Below, piece by piece: positions 27,627 to 42,552 of a stretch of 64,000 nucleotides of DNA. This DNA is from Beijerinckiaceae bacterium. GTDB lineage: Bacteria; Pseudomonadota; Alphaproteobacteria; Rhizobiales; Beijerinckiaceae. The notes beneath the pieces were generated by a model. It had not been told where the DNA came from. It made no database searches and was given only the letters and a program-made list of their open reading frames with translations. Numbering within the stretch: position 1 is the stretch's first letter; each line of letters opens with the position of its first letter. Made by a program: the position numbers and the translations under genes. The stretch lies in assembly GCA_004564215.1 (NCBI GenBank), contig CP024846.1, positions 682,001-746,000 on the forward strand, written 5' to 3'.

Positions 27627-27920
27627 GGAATCCTCGGCCTGCAAGACGATTGGATGTCACAGCGGCCGACTAGATTGCGTGCTCAGTTCCCTCATTTCGC
27701 GGATTTGGCATTGCCAAAAGCCTTAGGACGCGGCAACTTCATCCTCGCTAGGCTGCGATGAGTAGCTGTCCGCTCAAAATCCAACGTTGTGGAAAGAACG
27801 GCCGTGAAGACGCAAAGCCAACCGCAGCACTCACGGTTGGGGTCCCGGTCGTGGACCGATTCATACGAAAAATCAGAAGGGCGGCCAAACACATCAGGAT
27901 CTTTGCGACGGTTTCGTTGG

Positions 27921-28811
27921 GTGAACGCCCCGATTGCGCGCCGCCTCGTTTTCTTGGCCCCGATTGCCCTGACGGCATGTCAGCCGGCCGTCCTCGACCC
28001 CCAAGGAGTCGTCGGGATTGCCGAGAAGACGATCCTTATTGATTCGCTCGCCATCATGCTCGCCATCGTTGTCCCGACGATCGCCGCGACCCTTGCCTTC
28101 GCCTGGTGGTTTCGAGCATCCAACATGAGGGCACACTATCTGCCCGATTGGGCCTATTCCGGCCGCATCGAATTCATCGTCTGGAGCATCCCCCTCCTCG
28201 TGATCATGCTCCTCGGTGGCGTCGCCTGGATCGGATCTCATGACCTCGATCCCGCAAAGCCTTTGGCATCGAATACCCCACCGCTCGAGGTGCAAGTCGT
28301 TTCGCTGGATTGGAAATGGCTCTTCATCTACCCGAACCAGGGTGTCGCCAGTGTAAACCGGCTTGTGGTTCCCGCCGGCGCGCCGATACATTTTTCCCTG
28401 ACGTCAGCCAGCGTGATGAATGCCTTTTTTGTACCGCAGCTCGGCAGCATGATCTACACGATGAACGGCATGACGACGCAGTTGAACCTGCAGGCGGATA
28501 CGCCCGGCACCTACCGCGGCCTTTCGAGCCACTATAGCGGCGATGGCTTCTCGGACATGCATTTCGAGGTGCTCGCGATGCCAGCGGAAAGGTTCGCCGC
28601 CTGGATCGCGGCGACGCGGAATACCGGGCCAACCCTCGACCCGGGAAGCTACACGGCCCTCGCCAGGCAGAGCATGGACATCTCTCCGTTCACCTTCGGT
28701 GCGGCCGATCCGGAGCTGTTTCAAAAGGTCGTCACCCAGAAGCTGCCCCCTGGAGCTGGCCCCCGGATCGGGCGACCGAATGTGAATGTATCTCCCCGGA
28801 CGGAAGAATAA
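27921..28811 (+). CDS. cyoA: Cytochrome bo3 ubiquinol oxidase subunit II
   Basis: Quinol oxidase subunit II. GTG 27921 is preferred because it gives a lipoprotein signal ([14 protein letters not shown], lipobox LTAC); an ATG at 27789 would add 44 unlikely residues. Two membrane helices follow (about residues 35-57 and 76-97), then a periplasmic cupredoxin domain with [17 protein letters not shown]. The CuA cysteines of cytochrome-c oxidases are absent (the loop reads [15 protein letters not shown]), which identifies a quinol rather than a cytochrome c oxidase. No strong ribosome site is visible. It is the first gene of cyoABCD; the 294-bp region upstream holds no other gene that I can recognise. 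Confidence 0.92.
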   Translation: MNAPIARRLVFLAPIALTACQPAVLDPQGVVGIAEKTILIDSLAIMLAIVVPTIAATLAFAWWFRASNMRAHYLPDWAYSGRIEFIVWSIPLLVIMLLGGVAWIGSHDLDPAKPLASNTPPLEVQVVSLDWKWLFIYPNQGVASVNRLVVPAGAPIHFSLTSASVMNAFFVPQLGSMIYTMNGMTTQLNLQADTPGTYRGLSSHYSGDGFSDMHFEVLAMPAERFAAWIAATRNTGPTLDPGSYTALARQSMDISPFTFGAADPELFQKVVTQKLPPGAGPRIGRPNVNVSPRTEE

Positions 28812-28813
28812 AG

Positions 28814-30817
28814 ATGTGGGGCAAGCTCAGCTGGGCCGCTATTCCAATCGACCAGCCGATTCCGCTGGTCGCATCGGGCGTGGTTGGCTTCGTGATCATC
28901 TGCGTCCTTGCCTGGGTGATTTTGAAGGGATGGCTTCCCTACCTTTGGCGGGAGTGGATCACCAGCGTCGACCACAAGCGGATTGGGATCATGTACATCG
29001 TACTCGCGATGGTGATGCTGCTCCGCGGCTTTTCCGATGCGATTATGATGCGGTCGCAACAGGCCCTTGCATTCCAAGCCCCCGGCTACCTCCCGCCCGA
29101 GCATTATGATCAGATCTTCTCGGCGCACGGCACGCTGATGATCTTCTTCGTTGCGATGCCCTTCGTTATCGGGCTGATGAATTTCGTCGTGCCGCTCCAG
29201 CTCGGAGTTCGCGACGTCGCATTCCCCACGCTCAACTCGGTCGGCTTCTGGCTTACCGCCACCGGTGCGCTGCTGGTCAATATCTCATTGGTCGTTGGAG
29301 AATTCGCCCGGACCGGGTGGCTGCCATATCCCCCGCTCTCCGAGCTGACCTATTCGCCCGGTGTCGGCGTTGATTACTATCTCTGGGCGCTCGAAATTTC
29401 CGGCGTGGGGACCCTGCTCGCAGGCATCAATCTCCTCACGACCGTCCTCAAGCTTCACGCGCCCGGCATGACCTATATGCGGATGCCGATGTTTTGCTGG
29501 ACGACGCTGGCCTCCAATCTGCTGATTGTCGCCGCCTTCCCCATTCTCACGGCGACCCTGGCCATGCTGCTACTGGACCGTTACCTCGGTTTCCACTTTT
29601 TCACCAATGAAGCGGGCGGCAACGTGATGATGTTCATGAACCTCATTTGGGCGTGGGGACATCCGGAGGTTTACATCCTGATCCTGCCGGCCTTCGGCGT
29701 ATTTTCGGAAGTGGTCTCCACATTCTCCGGCAAGCCGCTGTTCGGCTACCGCTCGATGGTCGCCGCGACAATGGTCATCTGTATTCTCTCTTTCACGGTC
29801 TGGCTGCACCATTTCTTCACGATGGGCGCCGGCCCCGACGTCAATGCGATCTTCGGCATTGCGTCGATGGTCATCGCTGTGCCCACCGGTGTAAAGATCT
29901 TCAATTGGCTCTTCACGATGTATGGCGGGCGGATCGTTTATTCCACGCCCATATTGTGGTCGATCGGCTTCATAGTCACCTTCGTGATCGGCGGAATGAC
30001 CGGGGTCCTGCTGGCGGTGCCACCAGCCGACTTCCTGCTGCACAACAGCCTTTTCCTCGTGGCCCATTTCCACAACGTCATCATCGGCGGCGTGCTCTTC
30101 GGCGCTTTCGCCGGCTATACCTATTGGTTCCCCAAGGCTTTTGGCTTCCGCTTGCACGAAGGATTGGGCAAGGCTTCGTTTTGGTGCTGGATCACAGGCT
30201 TCTACATCGCCTTCATGCCGCTCTATGTGCTCGGCCTCATGGGAATGACCCGTCGGATGCAGCACTATGATGTCCCGGCTTGGCATCCGTGGTTGATCGT
30301 CGCGGCCGGCGGCGCGGCGATCATTCTGCTAGGGATAATCTTGCAGATCGCCCAGCTCGTCGTCAGCATTCGCCGTCGCGAGGAGCTTCGCGACGAGACC
30401 GGCGATCCTTGGAATGGGCGATCTCTCGAATGGGCGACCTCGTCCCCTCCGCCAGCCTTCAACTTCGCGGTCCTTCCCCGCGTCGAGAGCGAAGAAGTCT
30501 ATTGGGGCATAAAGCAGCGTGCCCTCCAGCAGGCGAGGCTCGGCGAGGAACCCGCCTATGCGGAGATCGAGATGCCGAGGAACAGCCCAACCGGATTCAT
30601 CTGCGCTTTCTTTGCCACCGTCATGGGTTTCGCGCTGATTTGGCACATATGGTGGATGGTGGGGCTGGCCGCATTGGGCGCCTACGCGACCTTCGTCGTC
30701 TTTGCCTGGCGGGACAAGGATGAGTACATCATTCCGGCGGAAACAGTCGCGCGCATAGATCGCGCCAACCGAACCGCGCGCAGTGCGGCGCTCGTCCGAC
30801 GGCAGGCGGCGCCATGA
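28814..30817 (+). CDS. cyoB: Cytochrome bo3 ubiquinol oxidase subunit I
   Basis: Catalytic haem-copper subunit (667 residues, about 15 membrane helices) that reduces oxygen and pumps protons. The quinol-site residues known from E. coli are conserved: Arg71 and Asp75 in [12 protein letters not shown], His97 and Gln100 in HYDQ. Haem and CuB ligands are at His105 (FSAHG), in [14 protein letters not shown] (His-Tyr pair), LHHFF and VAHFHNV. The D-channel Asp is in VRDVAFP and the K-channel Lys in PTGVKIFNW. It starts 2 bp after cyoA and overlaps cyoC by ATGA. Confidence 0.97.
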   Translation: MWGKLSWAAIPIDQPIPLVASGVVGFVIICVLAWVILKGWLPYLWREWITSVDHKRIGIMYIVLAMVMLLRGFSDAIMMRSQQALAFQAPGYLPPEHYDQIFSAHGTLMIFFVAMPFVIGLMNFVVPLQLGVRDVAFPTLNSVGFWLTATGALLVNISLVVGEFARTGWLPYPPLSELTYSPGVGVDYYLWALEISGVGTLLAGINLLTTVLKLHAPGMTYMRMPMFCWTTLASNLLIVAAFPILTATLAMLLLDRYLGFHFFTNEAGGNVMMFMNLIWAWGHPEVYILILPAFGVFSEVVSTFSGKPLFGYRSMVAATMVICILSFTVWLHHFFTMGAGPDVNAIFGIASMVIAVPTGVKIFNWLFTMYGGRIVYSTPILWSIGFIVTFVIGGMTGVLLAVPPADFLLHNSLFLVAHFHNVIIGGVLFGAFAGYTYWFPKAFGFRLHEGLGKASFWCWITGFYIAFMPLYVLGLMGMTRRMQHYDVPAWHPWLIVAAGGAAIILLGIILQIAQLVVSIRRREELRDETGDPWNGRSLEWATSSPPPAFNFAVLPRVESEEVYWGIKQRALQQARLGEEPAYAEIEMPRNSPTGFICAFFATVMGFALIWHIWWMVGLAALGAYATFVVFAWRDKDEYIIPAETVARIDRANRTARSAALVRRQAAP

Positions 30818-31467
30818 CTGCCTTCGACGCGGCCGCCGGCCGCAACCAAGACTTGGAGTCGTCGGACCGCCAGCACACGCTGGGGCACGCGGCCGGGGGG
30901 CTGGCATCGAAGCGCATCGTCACCGGCTACGGCTTCTGGATTTTCTTGCTGAGCGACATCATCATGTTCTCCGCCTTCTTTGCCACCTACGCGGTGCTGG
31001 TCGGCGAGACGGCAGGAGGACCGAGCGGGCGGGAGCTGTTCAATCTGCGCAACGTCGGGATCGAGACGGCATGCCTTCTCGTCTCAAGCTTCACCTGCGG
31101 CCTCGCAAGCATCGGGGCCCGGGCGCACAGGGACATTTGGTTCTACGGCGCGATGGCGGCGACCTTCCTGCTTGGAGCCGCGTTTCTAAGCATCGAGCTC
31201 GGGGAATTCGCGGGCATGGTCGCACGCGGGGCGGGGCCGACCCGGAGCGCATTCCTCTCGGCCTTCTTTACACTGGTCGGGTGCCACGGGCTTCATATCA
31301 CGGCTGGACTGCTGTGGCTTCTGACGATGATGGCGCAGGTGTTCGCCAAAGGATACCGGGCGGATATTCTTCGGCGCATTCTCTGCTTCAGCCTATTTTG
31401 GCATGCCCTGGACATAGTTTGGGTTGCGTTGTTCACAGTGGTGTATCTGATGGGGGCTGCGCGATGA
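30814..31467 (+). CDS. cyoC: Cytochrome bo3 ubiquinol oxidase subunit III
   Basis: A 217-residue membrane subunit with five predicted helices ([91 protein letters not shown]). The motif [11 protein letters not shown] is the usual subunit III signature, and the Glu in [10 protein letters not shown] sits in helix III. It has a cytoplasmic head of about 35 residues. ATG overlaps the cyoB stop, and its own stop overlaps the start of the next gene as ATGA. Confidence 0.95.
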   Translation: MTAFDAAAGRNQDLESSDRQHTLGHAAGGLASKRIVTGYGFWIFLLSDIIMFSAFFATYAVLVGETAGGPSGRELFNLRNVGIETACLLVSSFTCGLASIGARAHRDIWFYGAMAATFLLGAAFLSIELGEFAGMVARGAGPTRSAFLSAFFTLVGCHGLHITAGLLWLLTMMAQVFAKGYRADILRRILCFSLFWHALDIVWVALFTVVYLMGAAR

Positions 31468-32648
31468 GCTCCTCCGAGCCAACCAGTGACCTTCATCAAT
31501 CGGACACGGCGCCAGGCGACCAGCGTCTCAGCGGAACCGAGATCGCCGAGGGAGTTAAGAGCTATTTGGTGGGGCTCGGGCTGGCGGTTTTGCTCACCGT
31601 CGTGTCCTTCTTCATCTCGGGCACCACGCTCATTTGGGGTCCGAGTATTCCTGTCGCCCTGGTCGTTCTTGCGATCGCACAGATGGGCGTTCACCTCGTC
31701 TTCTTCCTCCACATCACGACCGGTCCGGACAACGTCAACAACGTCATGGCGCTGGCCTTCGGGGTCCTGATCGTCCTGCTGCTCCTCACCGGTTCGCTCT
31801 GGATCATGGCGCATCTGAACCAAAACATGGCGCCCATGGATCAGACCATGCCGATGCAGCTCGAAAATGAGCCCATGGGCCGCACGGTGACAGCGAGCGC
31901 CGTCGTCGGTCCCGCGGCGACCGCGCCGGTCGGCTCGCGGGTGTCCGGCGTGATCCAGGCGCTCTATTGCGACGCCAACATGCACGTGAAGGCAGGCCAA
32001 CTCTGCGCGAAAATCGATCCGCGCTCCTATCAAATCGCTGTAGATCGAAAGAAGGCCGATCTGGCATCAGCCGAGGCCCGGCTCGAGAAGGAAAACGCAG
32101 CTCTCGCTCAGACGAAAGCGGACTTGGTGAGCCACGAGGCTTTGGCGAAGCCTTCACGGAAAGCGATTGCCAAGTCGCGCAGAGCCTTTGAGAGGGCGGA
32201 GACGCAGACAAAGCACGACGAGGCAAGGGTCGCCCAGCTTCAGACCGCGCTGCATGCCGCCGAAACCAACCTCGGCTTTACCGACATCGTTTCTCCGGTC
32301 GACGGAACAGTGGTCTCCCGCAACGTCGAAAGGGGCCAGTCGGTCACGGCGGACTCTCAAGGGCCACCGCTCTTCGTCATCGCAGAGTCTGCCCTCACGG
32401 ACATCAACGCGAGATTCGGCGCAAAGGACATCGGCGAGGTCAAGATCGGGGACAAAGCGACGTTCACCGCCGAAGCTTTTTCGAACCATCCATTCTCTGG
32501 CGTGGTAACCCAAATTCGGCCATCGCCGCAGGCCCATGAGCAGACCTATGACGTCGTCATCCATGCGCCCAATCCGGACCTTTTGCTCAAGGCTGGCATG
32601 GCGGGAAGGATCAGGATCATGATCGGGCGGCAGGTTGAGGAAGAATGA
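31464..32648 (+). CDS. cyoD: CyoD (bo3 oxidase subunit IV) fused to a membrane-fusion (HlyD/RND adaptor) domain
   Basis: A single open frame of 394 residues. Residues 1 to about 124 are a complete CyoD with three helices (about 33-53, 61-83, 92-117) and the usual end WIMAHLNQNM. After a short Met-rich linker (125-138), residues 139-394 are a periplasmic adaptor: TVTASAVVGPAATAPVGSRVSG begins the lipoyl half, a coiled-coil hairpin spans about 190-270, the second lipoyl half (FTDIVSPVDGTVVSRNVERGQ) follows, then a beta-barrel ending GMAGRIRIMIG. E. coli CyoD has its C-terminus in the periplasm, so the adaptor would face the right side, with CyoD helix III as its anchor. No RND or ABC pump gene is adjacent. 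A sequencing error removing a stop cannot be excluded. Confidence 0.85.
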   Translation: MSSSEPTSDLHQSDTAPGDQRLSGTEIAEGVKSYLVGLGLAVLLTVVSFFISGTTLIWGPSIPVALVVLAIAQMGVHLVFFLHITTGPDNVNNVMALAFGVLIVLLLLTGSLWIMAHLNQNMAPMDQTMPMQLENEPMGRTVTASAVVGPAATAPVGSRVSGVIQALYCDANMHVKAGQLCAKIDPRSYQIAVDRKKADLASAEARLEKENAALAQTKADLVSHEALAKPSRKAIAKSRRAFERAETQTKHDEARVAQLQTALHAAETNLGFTDIVSPVDGTVVSRNVERGQSVTADSQGPPLFVIAESALTDINARFGAKDIGEVKIGDKATFTAEAFSNHPFSGVVTQIRPSPQAHEQTYDVVIHAPNPDLLLKAGMAGRIRIMIGRQVEEE

Positions 32649-32956
32649 CCGCGGGGCGAGCGCCCGACATCGCCCCAACTACGCTATAGGGTCCGCAGGG
32701 CTGCGGCCACGGCGGTTGCTCGATTGCGTCCAGAGGCCAATATCCGCCAAAAGTTTCTCGGTCACCATGCATTGTTTCCGGCGTGCAGGTGCCGGACATC
32801 ATGAGGAAGTTCCGGCGCGCACCGGCCACCCCTGTGCGGACGCTTTACACAGAGTTATACAGGAGACGAGCCGTTGGGCTTTACACCTAGGATAATCTTG
32901 CTGACCCGATTCGTCGGGTCCGTGGGTCTTGAGTAAGCCAACCGATAGGTCCGGTT
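32649..32956. other. 308-bp gap between cyo operon and atoE
   Basis: No gene or strong terminator is seen. A GC-rich imperfect repeat (GGGGCGAGCGCCCGACATCGCCCC) follows the cyoD stop, and GACCCGATTCGTCGGGTC at about 32897-32914 could form a hairpin. The promoter of atoE should lie in the right half. Confidence 0.4.
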
Positions 32957-34294
32957 ATGTTGCGACGAATTACGCAGGCGTGTGTTCGCTACGCCGACCG
33001 ATACGTACCAGATCCATTTCTCTATGCGATCATATTGACCTTCATCACGGTGATTGCAGCGGCGATCTTCACGCAGAGCGATCCTGTCACGATCATCGAG
33101 GCTTGGTACAATGGCCTTTGGACTATCCTTGCGTTCGCTTTGCAGATGGCACTCGTCCTGGCCACCGGGGTGGCTCTCGCGAATGCGCCCGTCATCAAGT
33201 GGCTGTTGCTGAGATTGGCGAGCATTCCGACTGAGCAAGCAGGCGCCGCCATCACAGTCTTTCTCGCGGCTGCGATCGGATCTTGGTTGAATTGGGGTTT
33301 CGGCCTCGTCACCGGCGCAATCGTGGCTCGCGAAATCGGCAAGCGGCTGCGCAATGTCGATTTTGGTTTCTTGGTTGCCGCAGCTTACATGGGCTTCATG
33401 GTGTGGGCCTCCGGCCTGTCAAGTTCGATCGCCTTGGCGACAGCCACGCATGGCAGCGAGCTGAATATTATCGAAAAAGTGACAGGTACGATCGCCGGGT
33501 TCGACCGAACGATCTTCACCTATTATAATTTGGTTCCGGTCATTCTTCTGATCATCGTGATCCCGATCGCTCTTTGTTTCATGGGGCCCGACGAGAAGGA
33601 AATGAAAAAAATCGACCCCGATCTGCTCATTCACCAGGACGAGGCGCAGGAGACCGACAAAGGCAAAAAGACGTTCGCAACTGTTTTGGAGAATTCAAGG
33701 ATCGTCACACTGCTGTTGGTTCTGATGGGTGCATTTTACGAATATCGCACCATTTCCACGAAAGGATTCTCGCTCGATATCAACGGCTTCATCTTCATTG
33801 CATTTATGCTTGGCCTCATCTTTCATGGGCGGCCGATCCGCTATGTGCATGCCTTCAATGCGGGTGCAAGAAACGTCGGTCCAATTCTTCTGCAGTTTCC
33901 TCTGTACGGCGGAATCATGGGGATCATGACGCAAACCGGATTGGCGGCGGTGATCGCGCAGAGCTTCGTGGATTTATCGACGCAACGCACCTTACCCTTT
34001 TGGTCGTTCATCTCATCGAACATCATCAGCCTGTTCGTACCGTCAGGTGGCGGTCACTGGGCAGTCCAGGGTCCTTTTATAGTGCCGGCTGCGGTCAACC
34101 TGCATGCCGATCCCGCGATGACGGCGATGGGGACCGCGATGGGTGAACAAACGGCAAACATGATTCAGCCATTCTGGGCGTTGCCGATTCTGGCGCTCGC
34201 GCGGCTCGGGATAAAGGACATCATGGGCTATTGTGTAATAGCGTTGGTGATTGGGTTGGTTCTCTACGGCGGATCGCTCCTGGCCTTTGCCTAG
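32957..34294 (+). CDS. atoE: Short-chain fatty acid transporter (AtoE family)
   Basis: Inner-membrane permease of 445 residues with about 11-12 hydrophobic helices. Family features include the amphipathic start RRITQACVRYADRYVPDPFLYAI, SWLNWGFGLVTGAIVARE, and SLFVPSGGGHWAVQGPF near residue 355. It would import short-chain acids such as acetoacetate or butyrate. The window's CoA transferase and Pta/Ack set could then activate them, though the genes are 27 kb apart. Its stop codon overlaps the first bases of a palindromic repeat. Confidence 0.92.
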   Translation: MLRRITQACVRYADRYVPDPFLYAIILTFITVIAAAIFTQSDPVTIIEAWYNGLWTILAFALQMALVLATGVALANAPVIKWLLLRLASIPTEQAGAAITVFLAAAIGSWLNWGFGLVTGAIVAREIGKRLRNVDFGFLVAAAYMGFMVWASGLSSSIALATATHGSELNIIEKVTGTIAGFDRTIFTYYNLVPVILLIIVIPIALCFMGPDEKEMKKIDPDLLIHQDEAQETDKGKKTFATVLENSRIVTLLLVLMGAFYEYRTISTKGFSLDINGFIFIAFMLGLIFHGRPIRYVHAFNAGARNVGPILLQFPLYGGIMGIMTQTGLAAVIAQSFVDLSTQRTLPFWSFISSNIISLFVPSGGGHWAVQGPFIVPAAVNLHADPAMTAMGTAMGEQTANMIQPFWALPILALARLGIKDIMGYCVIALVIGLVLYGGSLLAFA

Positions 34295-34354
34295 AGCATG
34301 TTCCGAAAAAGTTGACCGACTTTTTCGATCAGAACATGCTCAAACTCGTTGAAC
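34293..34354. repeat. 62-bp palindromic repeat, family 2, possible terminator for atoE
   Basis: Its reverse complement matches 55500-55561 at 60 of 62 bases. Outer arms GAGCATGTTC and GAACATGCTC and inner arms CGAAAAAGT and ACTTTTTCG make a long hairpin. It begins inside the atoE stop codon. Confidence 0.88.
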
Positions 34355-34574
34355 TAGATGCGCTTCGCTGGCCACGCGAGAGGCCGACCTCAAAGGTCGC
34401 CAGCAAGTCGTTGTTATGGATTTGAGACGCACGAGGCCGGGCTCCTGCCCCGCTGACGATGCCAGCCCCCTCACAAAGGGAAGCAATTTTGTTCAACGCG
34501 CGGCCGCGAAACCCGGCAACCCGCCAAAAGCTGCCTCGAATGAAACAACTACGCAATTTCAATTACTTAGTAAC

Positions 34575-34649
34575 TGGCTGGGGCGGGAGGATTCGAACCT
34601 CCGCATGGCGGAATCAAAATCCGCTGCCTTACCGCTTGGCGACGCCCCA
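34575..34649 (-). tRNA. tRNA-Gln (anticodon TTG)
   Basis: The minus strand folds as a complete tRNA. The acceptor arm is TGGGGCG / CGCCCCA with discriminator G and encoded CCA. The D arm is CGCCAAGCGGTAAGGC, the anticodon loop TTTTGAT (anticodon TTG), and the T arm AGGTTCGAATCCT. No RNA partner lies nearby. Confidence 0.97.
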
Positions 34650-34785
34650 ATGCCGCTGTCTCAGGCTGTCGCCCACGGCGGTCGGACCATAATGCGCGGC
34701 GAAGCAGCCTGCAACCGCTCTTATAGGCTGTTTTCACCAACCGATTTTCGAGATTCCCAACCGTGGCTGGAACCCCCGAACCCAT

Positions 34786-35280
34786 TCAGTGTTCAGCAGG
34801 CCTCGGCACATGGCGGCCGGCCAGAAGCCAATAAGTTGAACCGGACACGACGCCGGATACAAAAAAGACCAGCGCAAACCGCAGCTCCGCGGGGCTGGCA
34901 TTCGTCGCCCCTTGCAAATGGAGCACTTCGCGTAGGATCCATGGCGCCGAAGCCGCGATAAATCCAGTCGTGCCAGCGTACCAAAGGATTGAGCGCACTC
35001 TGGCGATCTCGCCAATGACGGCAATGGCAATCAAGGGAACGACACAAATCGACATGAGGGCCGTCCAGGCCAAACGCGGAAGAAGAGCCAACTCCTCGGC
35101 ACTTAAATTTCCGTCGAAATCGGCCTCGGAGAGCGCCAGCAACCCAAACTGGATCAGAGCAAAAGTCGCATCGCGGGTTATCGGGTCGATGAGCAAAGCG
35201 AGCGGCAAGAAAATGAGCGCCACGCCAACCGCGATCACCATCGAAAACAAAATGACGGACGCTCTAAGCAGCCAAGCCAT
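34786..35280 (-). CDS. Conserved-looking inner-membrane protein
   Basis: A 164-residue protein, not recognised. Four hydrophobic segments are visible: VILFSMVIAVGVALIFLPLALL (about 8-30), LAWTALMSICVVPLIAIAVIG (about 70-90), ILWYAGTTGFIAASAPWILR, and ALVFFVSGVVSGSTYWLLAG near the C-terminus, with an acidic loop SEADFDGNLSAEEL between the first two. It lies upstream of the tRNA gene on the same strand. No functional motif is seen. Confidence 0.65.
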   Translation of the reverse strand: MAWLLRASVILFSMVIAVGVALIFLPLALLIDPITRDATFALIQFGLLALSEADFDGNLSAEELALLPRLAWTALMSICVVPLIAIAVIGEIARVRSILWYAGTTGFIAASAPWILREVLHLQGATNASPAELRFALVFFVSGVVSGSTYWLLAGRHVPRPAEH

Positions 35281-35460
35281 GCTGAGCTTTCGTTTGATCA
35301 GCCATGCCCTCGGGCTGCTTTGATCACGCTGGGATCCAGCCGTTGATGTAATTGCTTTTCAAAGCAGTGTCCAATGAGGCGGATGCCCCCAGGGCGGGAT
35401 TTGGACGAATCTGGGCCGCAGAGCGCAGCTACGGCCCGAGCCACGCTAAGGCCAAGCAAA

Positions 35461-35802
35461 ATGGCAGGTTTGCAGAGATCGAATTTTGTCGAGAATTTTC
35501 TTAAATTGAGAGACTATATTTGGCTGTCGGTGGTTAACTCCCCTCGATGGACCCGCCTAGACCGGGACAAGGTGAAAGCGCCTGGAATGTATATCATCGC
35601 CCGCAATATCACCGGCCCCCGCTTGCGCTGCGAAGCGCTGATGGTTGATAAGAAAAGCTTCACGCCTTGGCCGCCGGTGACCGAAGACGGCTGGCGGCGG
35701 GCCTATAAATTTCGCGACCGGCTCATGGCCGAGGTCGTGCGCCTTGAAATCGATCCTTTGGGCGAACAGCTCAAGGTCATCGAGGCGGTTTATATCCGCT
35801 GA
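35461..35802 (+). CDS. Hypothetical protein of 113 residues
   Basis: Not recognised. Soluble and basic, starting MAGLQRSNFVENFLKLRDYIW. It contains PGMYIIARNITGPRLRCEALMVDKKSF and ends LGEQLKVIEAVYIR. ATG 35461 is preferred because AAGG lies 9 bases upstream; the frame extends to 35374 but that part is poor in sense. It converges with msrB, leaving 12 bp. Confidence 0.55.
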   Translation: MAGLQRSNFVENFLKLRDYIWLSVVNSPRWTRLDRDKVKAPGMYIIARNITGPRLRCEALMVDKKSFTPWPPVTEDGWRRAYKFRDRLMAEVVRLEIDPLGEQLKVIEAVYIR

Positions 35803-35814
35803 CGGGCGCGGCGG

Positions 35815-36216
35815 TTATTCCGGCACAAACTTCATCGCGACGCCATTGATACAATAGCGCAGATGGGTTGGCGGCGGTCCATCCGGAAACACGTGCCCCA
35901 AATGGCTGCCGCAGCGGCTGCAATGAACCTCCGTCCGCACCATTCCGTAGCTGCGGTCCGAGGAACTCTCGACAGCGCCTTCGAGCGGGTCATTGAAGCT
36001 CGGCCAGCCGGTTCCGCTGTCAAATTTCCTGTGCGATACGAATAATTTCTGGCCGCATCCGGCACAGAGGAAGACACCTTGGCGTTTTTCATGATTGAGG
36101 GCGCAGCTGCCCGGCGCTTCCGTTCCATGCCTGCGCATGACCTCATATTGTTCCGGCGTGAGGAGGCGACGCCACTCCTCGTCCGTGCGCGTCACCTCGA
36201 ATGTCTTGGTTTGCAT
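35815..36216 (-). CDS. msrB: Peptide-methionine (R)-S-oxide reductase
   Basis: Repairs the R form of methionine sulfoxide in proteins, using thioredoxin. All 133 residues fit MsrB: Zn ligands in CAGCGQ and CSRCGSHLGHVF, substrate region FDSGTGWPSF, and the catalytic Cys in RYCINGVAMKF. It is cytoplasmic with no signal peptide. It starts 60 bp from the gyrB end on the same strand, so read-through is possible. Confidence 0.97.
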   Translation of the reverse strand: MQTKTFEVTRTDEEWRRLLTPEQYEVMRRHGTEAPGSCALNHEKRQGVFLCAGCGQKLFVSHRKFDSGTGWPSFNDPLEGAVESSSDRSYGMVRTEVHCSRCGSHLGHVFPDGPPPTHLRYCINGVAMKFVPE

Positions 36217-36276
36217 GACCCCTTCGCTCCATCAACCGGATAAAAACAAGACCTTCGGCGCTGGACAAAGCTCGAA

Positions 36277-41712
<5,436 letters not shown>

Positions 41713-42220
41713 GTCTTAGATCTCCCCGCCCGCAAAATTACCCCTAAGCAGCAAATCCTGCGGCCCTGCGAATGTGGCCCTTGTGGCGGCCCGTCAAATG
41801 AAATGTAGGGGGAAAACGCGGTCGCGGTAGGGGCGATGGCCGCGAAAGCCTATCCGATTGCGCCCTGACGACCACTTGTCGCGCTCCCTCCGGAACAATG
41901 GTCAAGGCAATAGGGTCGAGGTTTCTAGAGCGGGATGAGGAAAAGTGGAAACCGGTTTTCCGCCAGCATCCCGCTCTAAACTTTTGGAATCGATCACGTT
42001 CACGATTTTGGATTGAGTCAATCCAAAATCACAGTGATCTAAGTCCGGGCGGGTTATGGATGCGCCGCAGCGATCAATCTAGGCCTGCGATTTTTCGGGG
42101 CTGTTTCCAGGCCATTGCGACCTGCCGATCGCGAAACGGACGAAAAGGCGCACGCTTTTAAGGAACGCGTGCGCCGTGGGCGTAAAACCCTGCTGATCGG
42201 CCTTCAAAGCCAGGCTGAAA
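41713..42220. other. 508-bp gap upstream of clpB, containing repeat copy B
   Basis: Besides the 116-bp repeat and the clpB promoter region, no gene is seen. The segment 42043-42220 is downstream of the small secreted-peptide gene and shows nothing recognisable. Confidence 0.5.
41927..42042. repeat. 116-bp palindromic repeat, copy B, intergenic
   Basis: 108/116 identical to ackA positions 5359-5474 in inverse orientation, with no gaps. It has a perfect 13+1+13 inverted repeat (42004-42030, arms GATTTTGGATTGA) and perfect 11-bp arms AGAGCGGGATG/CATCCCGCTCT (41927-41937, 41967-41977) flanking a GAAACCGGTTTTC core. This copy fits the usual intergenic location of such elements. Confidence 0.92.
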
Positions 42221-42466
42221 TCACCAGCGGCAAAACCGCCGGGGCCCCCAAGGTGTTGGCCGGAAAAAGCAGCGACGCCATGCGCCCCAGTTGCGCCGGC
42301 AGCCTCCCCAGGGGCCGCGATGCCAGCCAAATCCGCAGCCGCCCGCCACCTGCGTAATGTACGACTGCTGCTCCAACGGAAACAGCGCGGCAGGGGCAGC
42401 CCCTACATCAAACGAAACCAAAGCAATCATACAACCGGCAGCGAGAGCTGATGATTTTGGAAGCAT
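42221..42466 (-). CDS. Small secreted Gly/Cys/Arg-rich protein, GCG_CRPN type
   Basis: An 81-residue protein with signal peptide MLPKSSALAAGCMIALVSF to about residue 23. The mature part holds VAGGCGFGWHRGPWGGCRRN, the motif named GCG_CRPN in Hyphomicrobiales secreted proteins, then a Trp/Arg/Pro-rich tail with further Cys (RRCFFRP, RRFCRW). It is probably exported and disulfide-bonded; the function is unknown. It shares its strand with DUF4167, 86 bp away. Confidence 0.72.
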   Translation of the reverse strand: MLPKSSALAAGCMIALVSFDVGAAPAALFPLEQQSYITQVAGGCGFGWHRGPWGGCRRNWGAWRRCFFRPTPWGPRRFCRW

Positions 42467-42552
42467 AAGGTCACCTCAATTGGCAGCATGCAGCCCAATC
42501 ATTATCTGCTGTCGCGCGCAAATCAAGGTCCAAAACCTGGGAGCGAAACTGC

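Noticed and set aside
27692..27892. Short minus-strand frame upstream of cyoA as a gene remnant
   Set aside because: 66 codons, no recognisable family, no ribosome site.
41713..41830. RpoH promoter for clpB
   Set aside because: A CCTACATTT -10-like word exists but no CTTG at proper distance.
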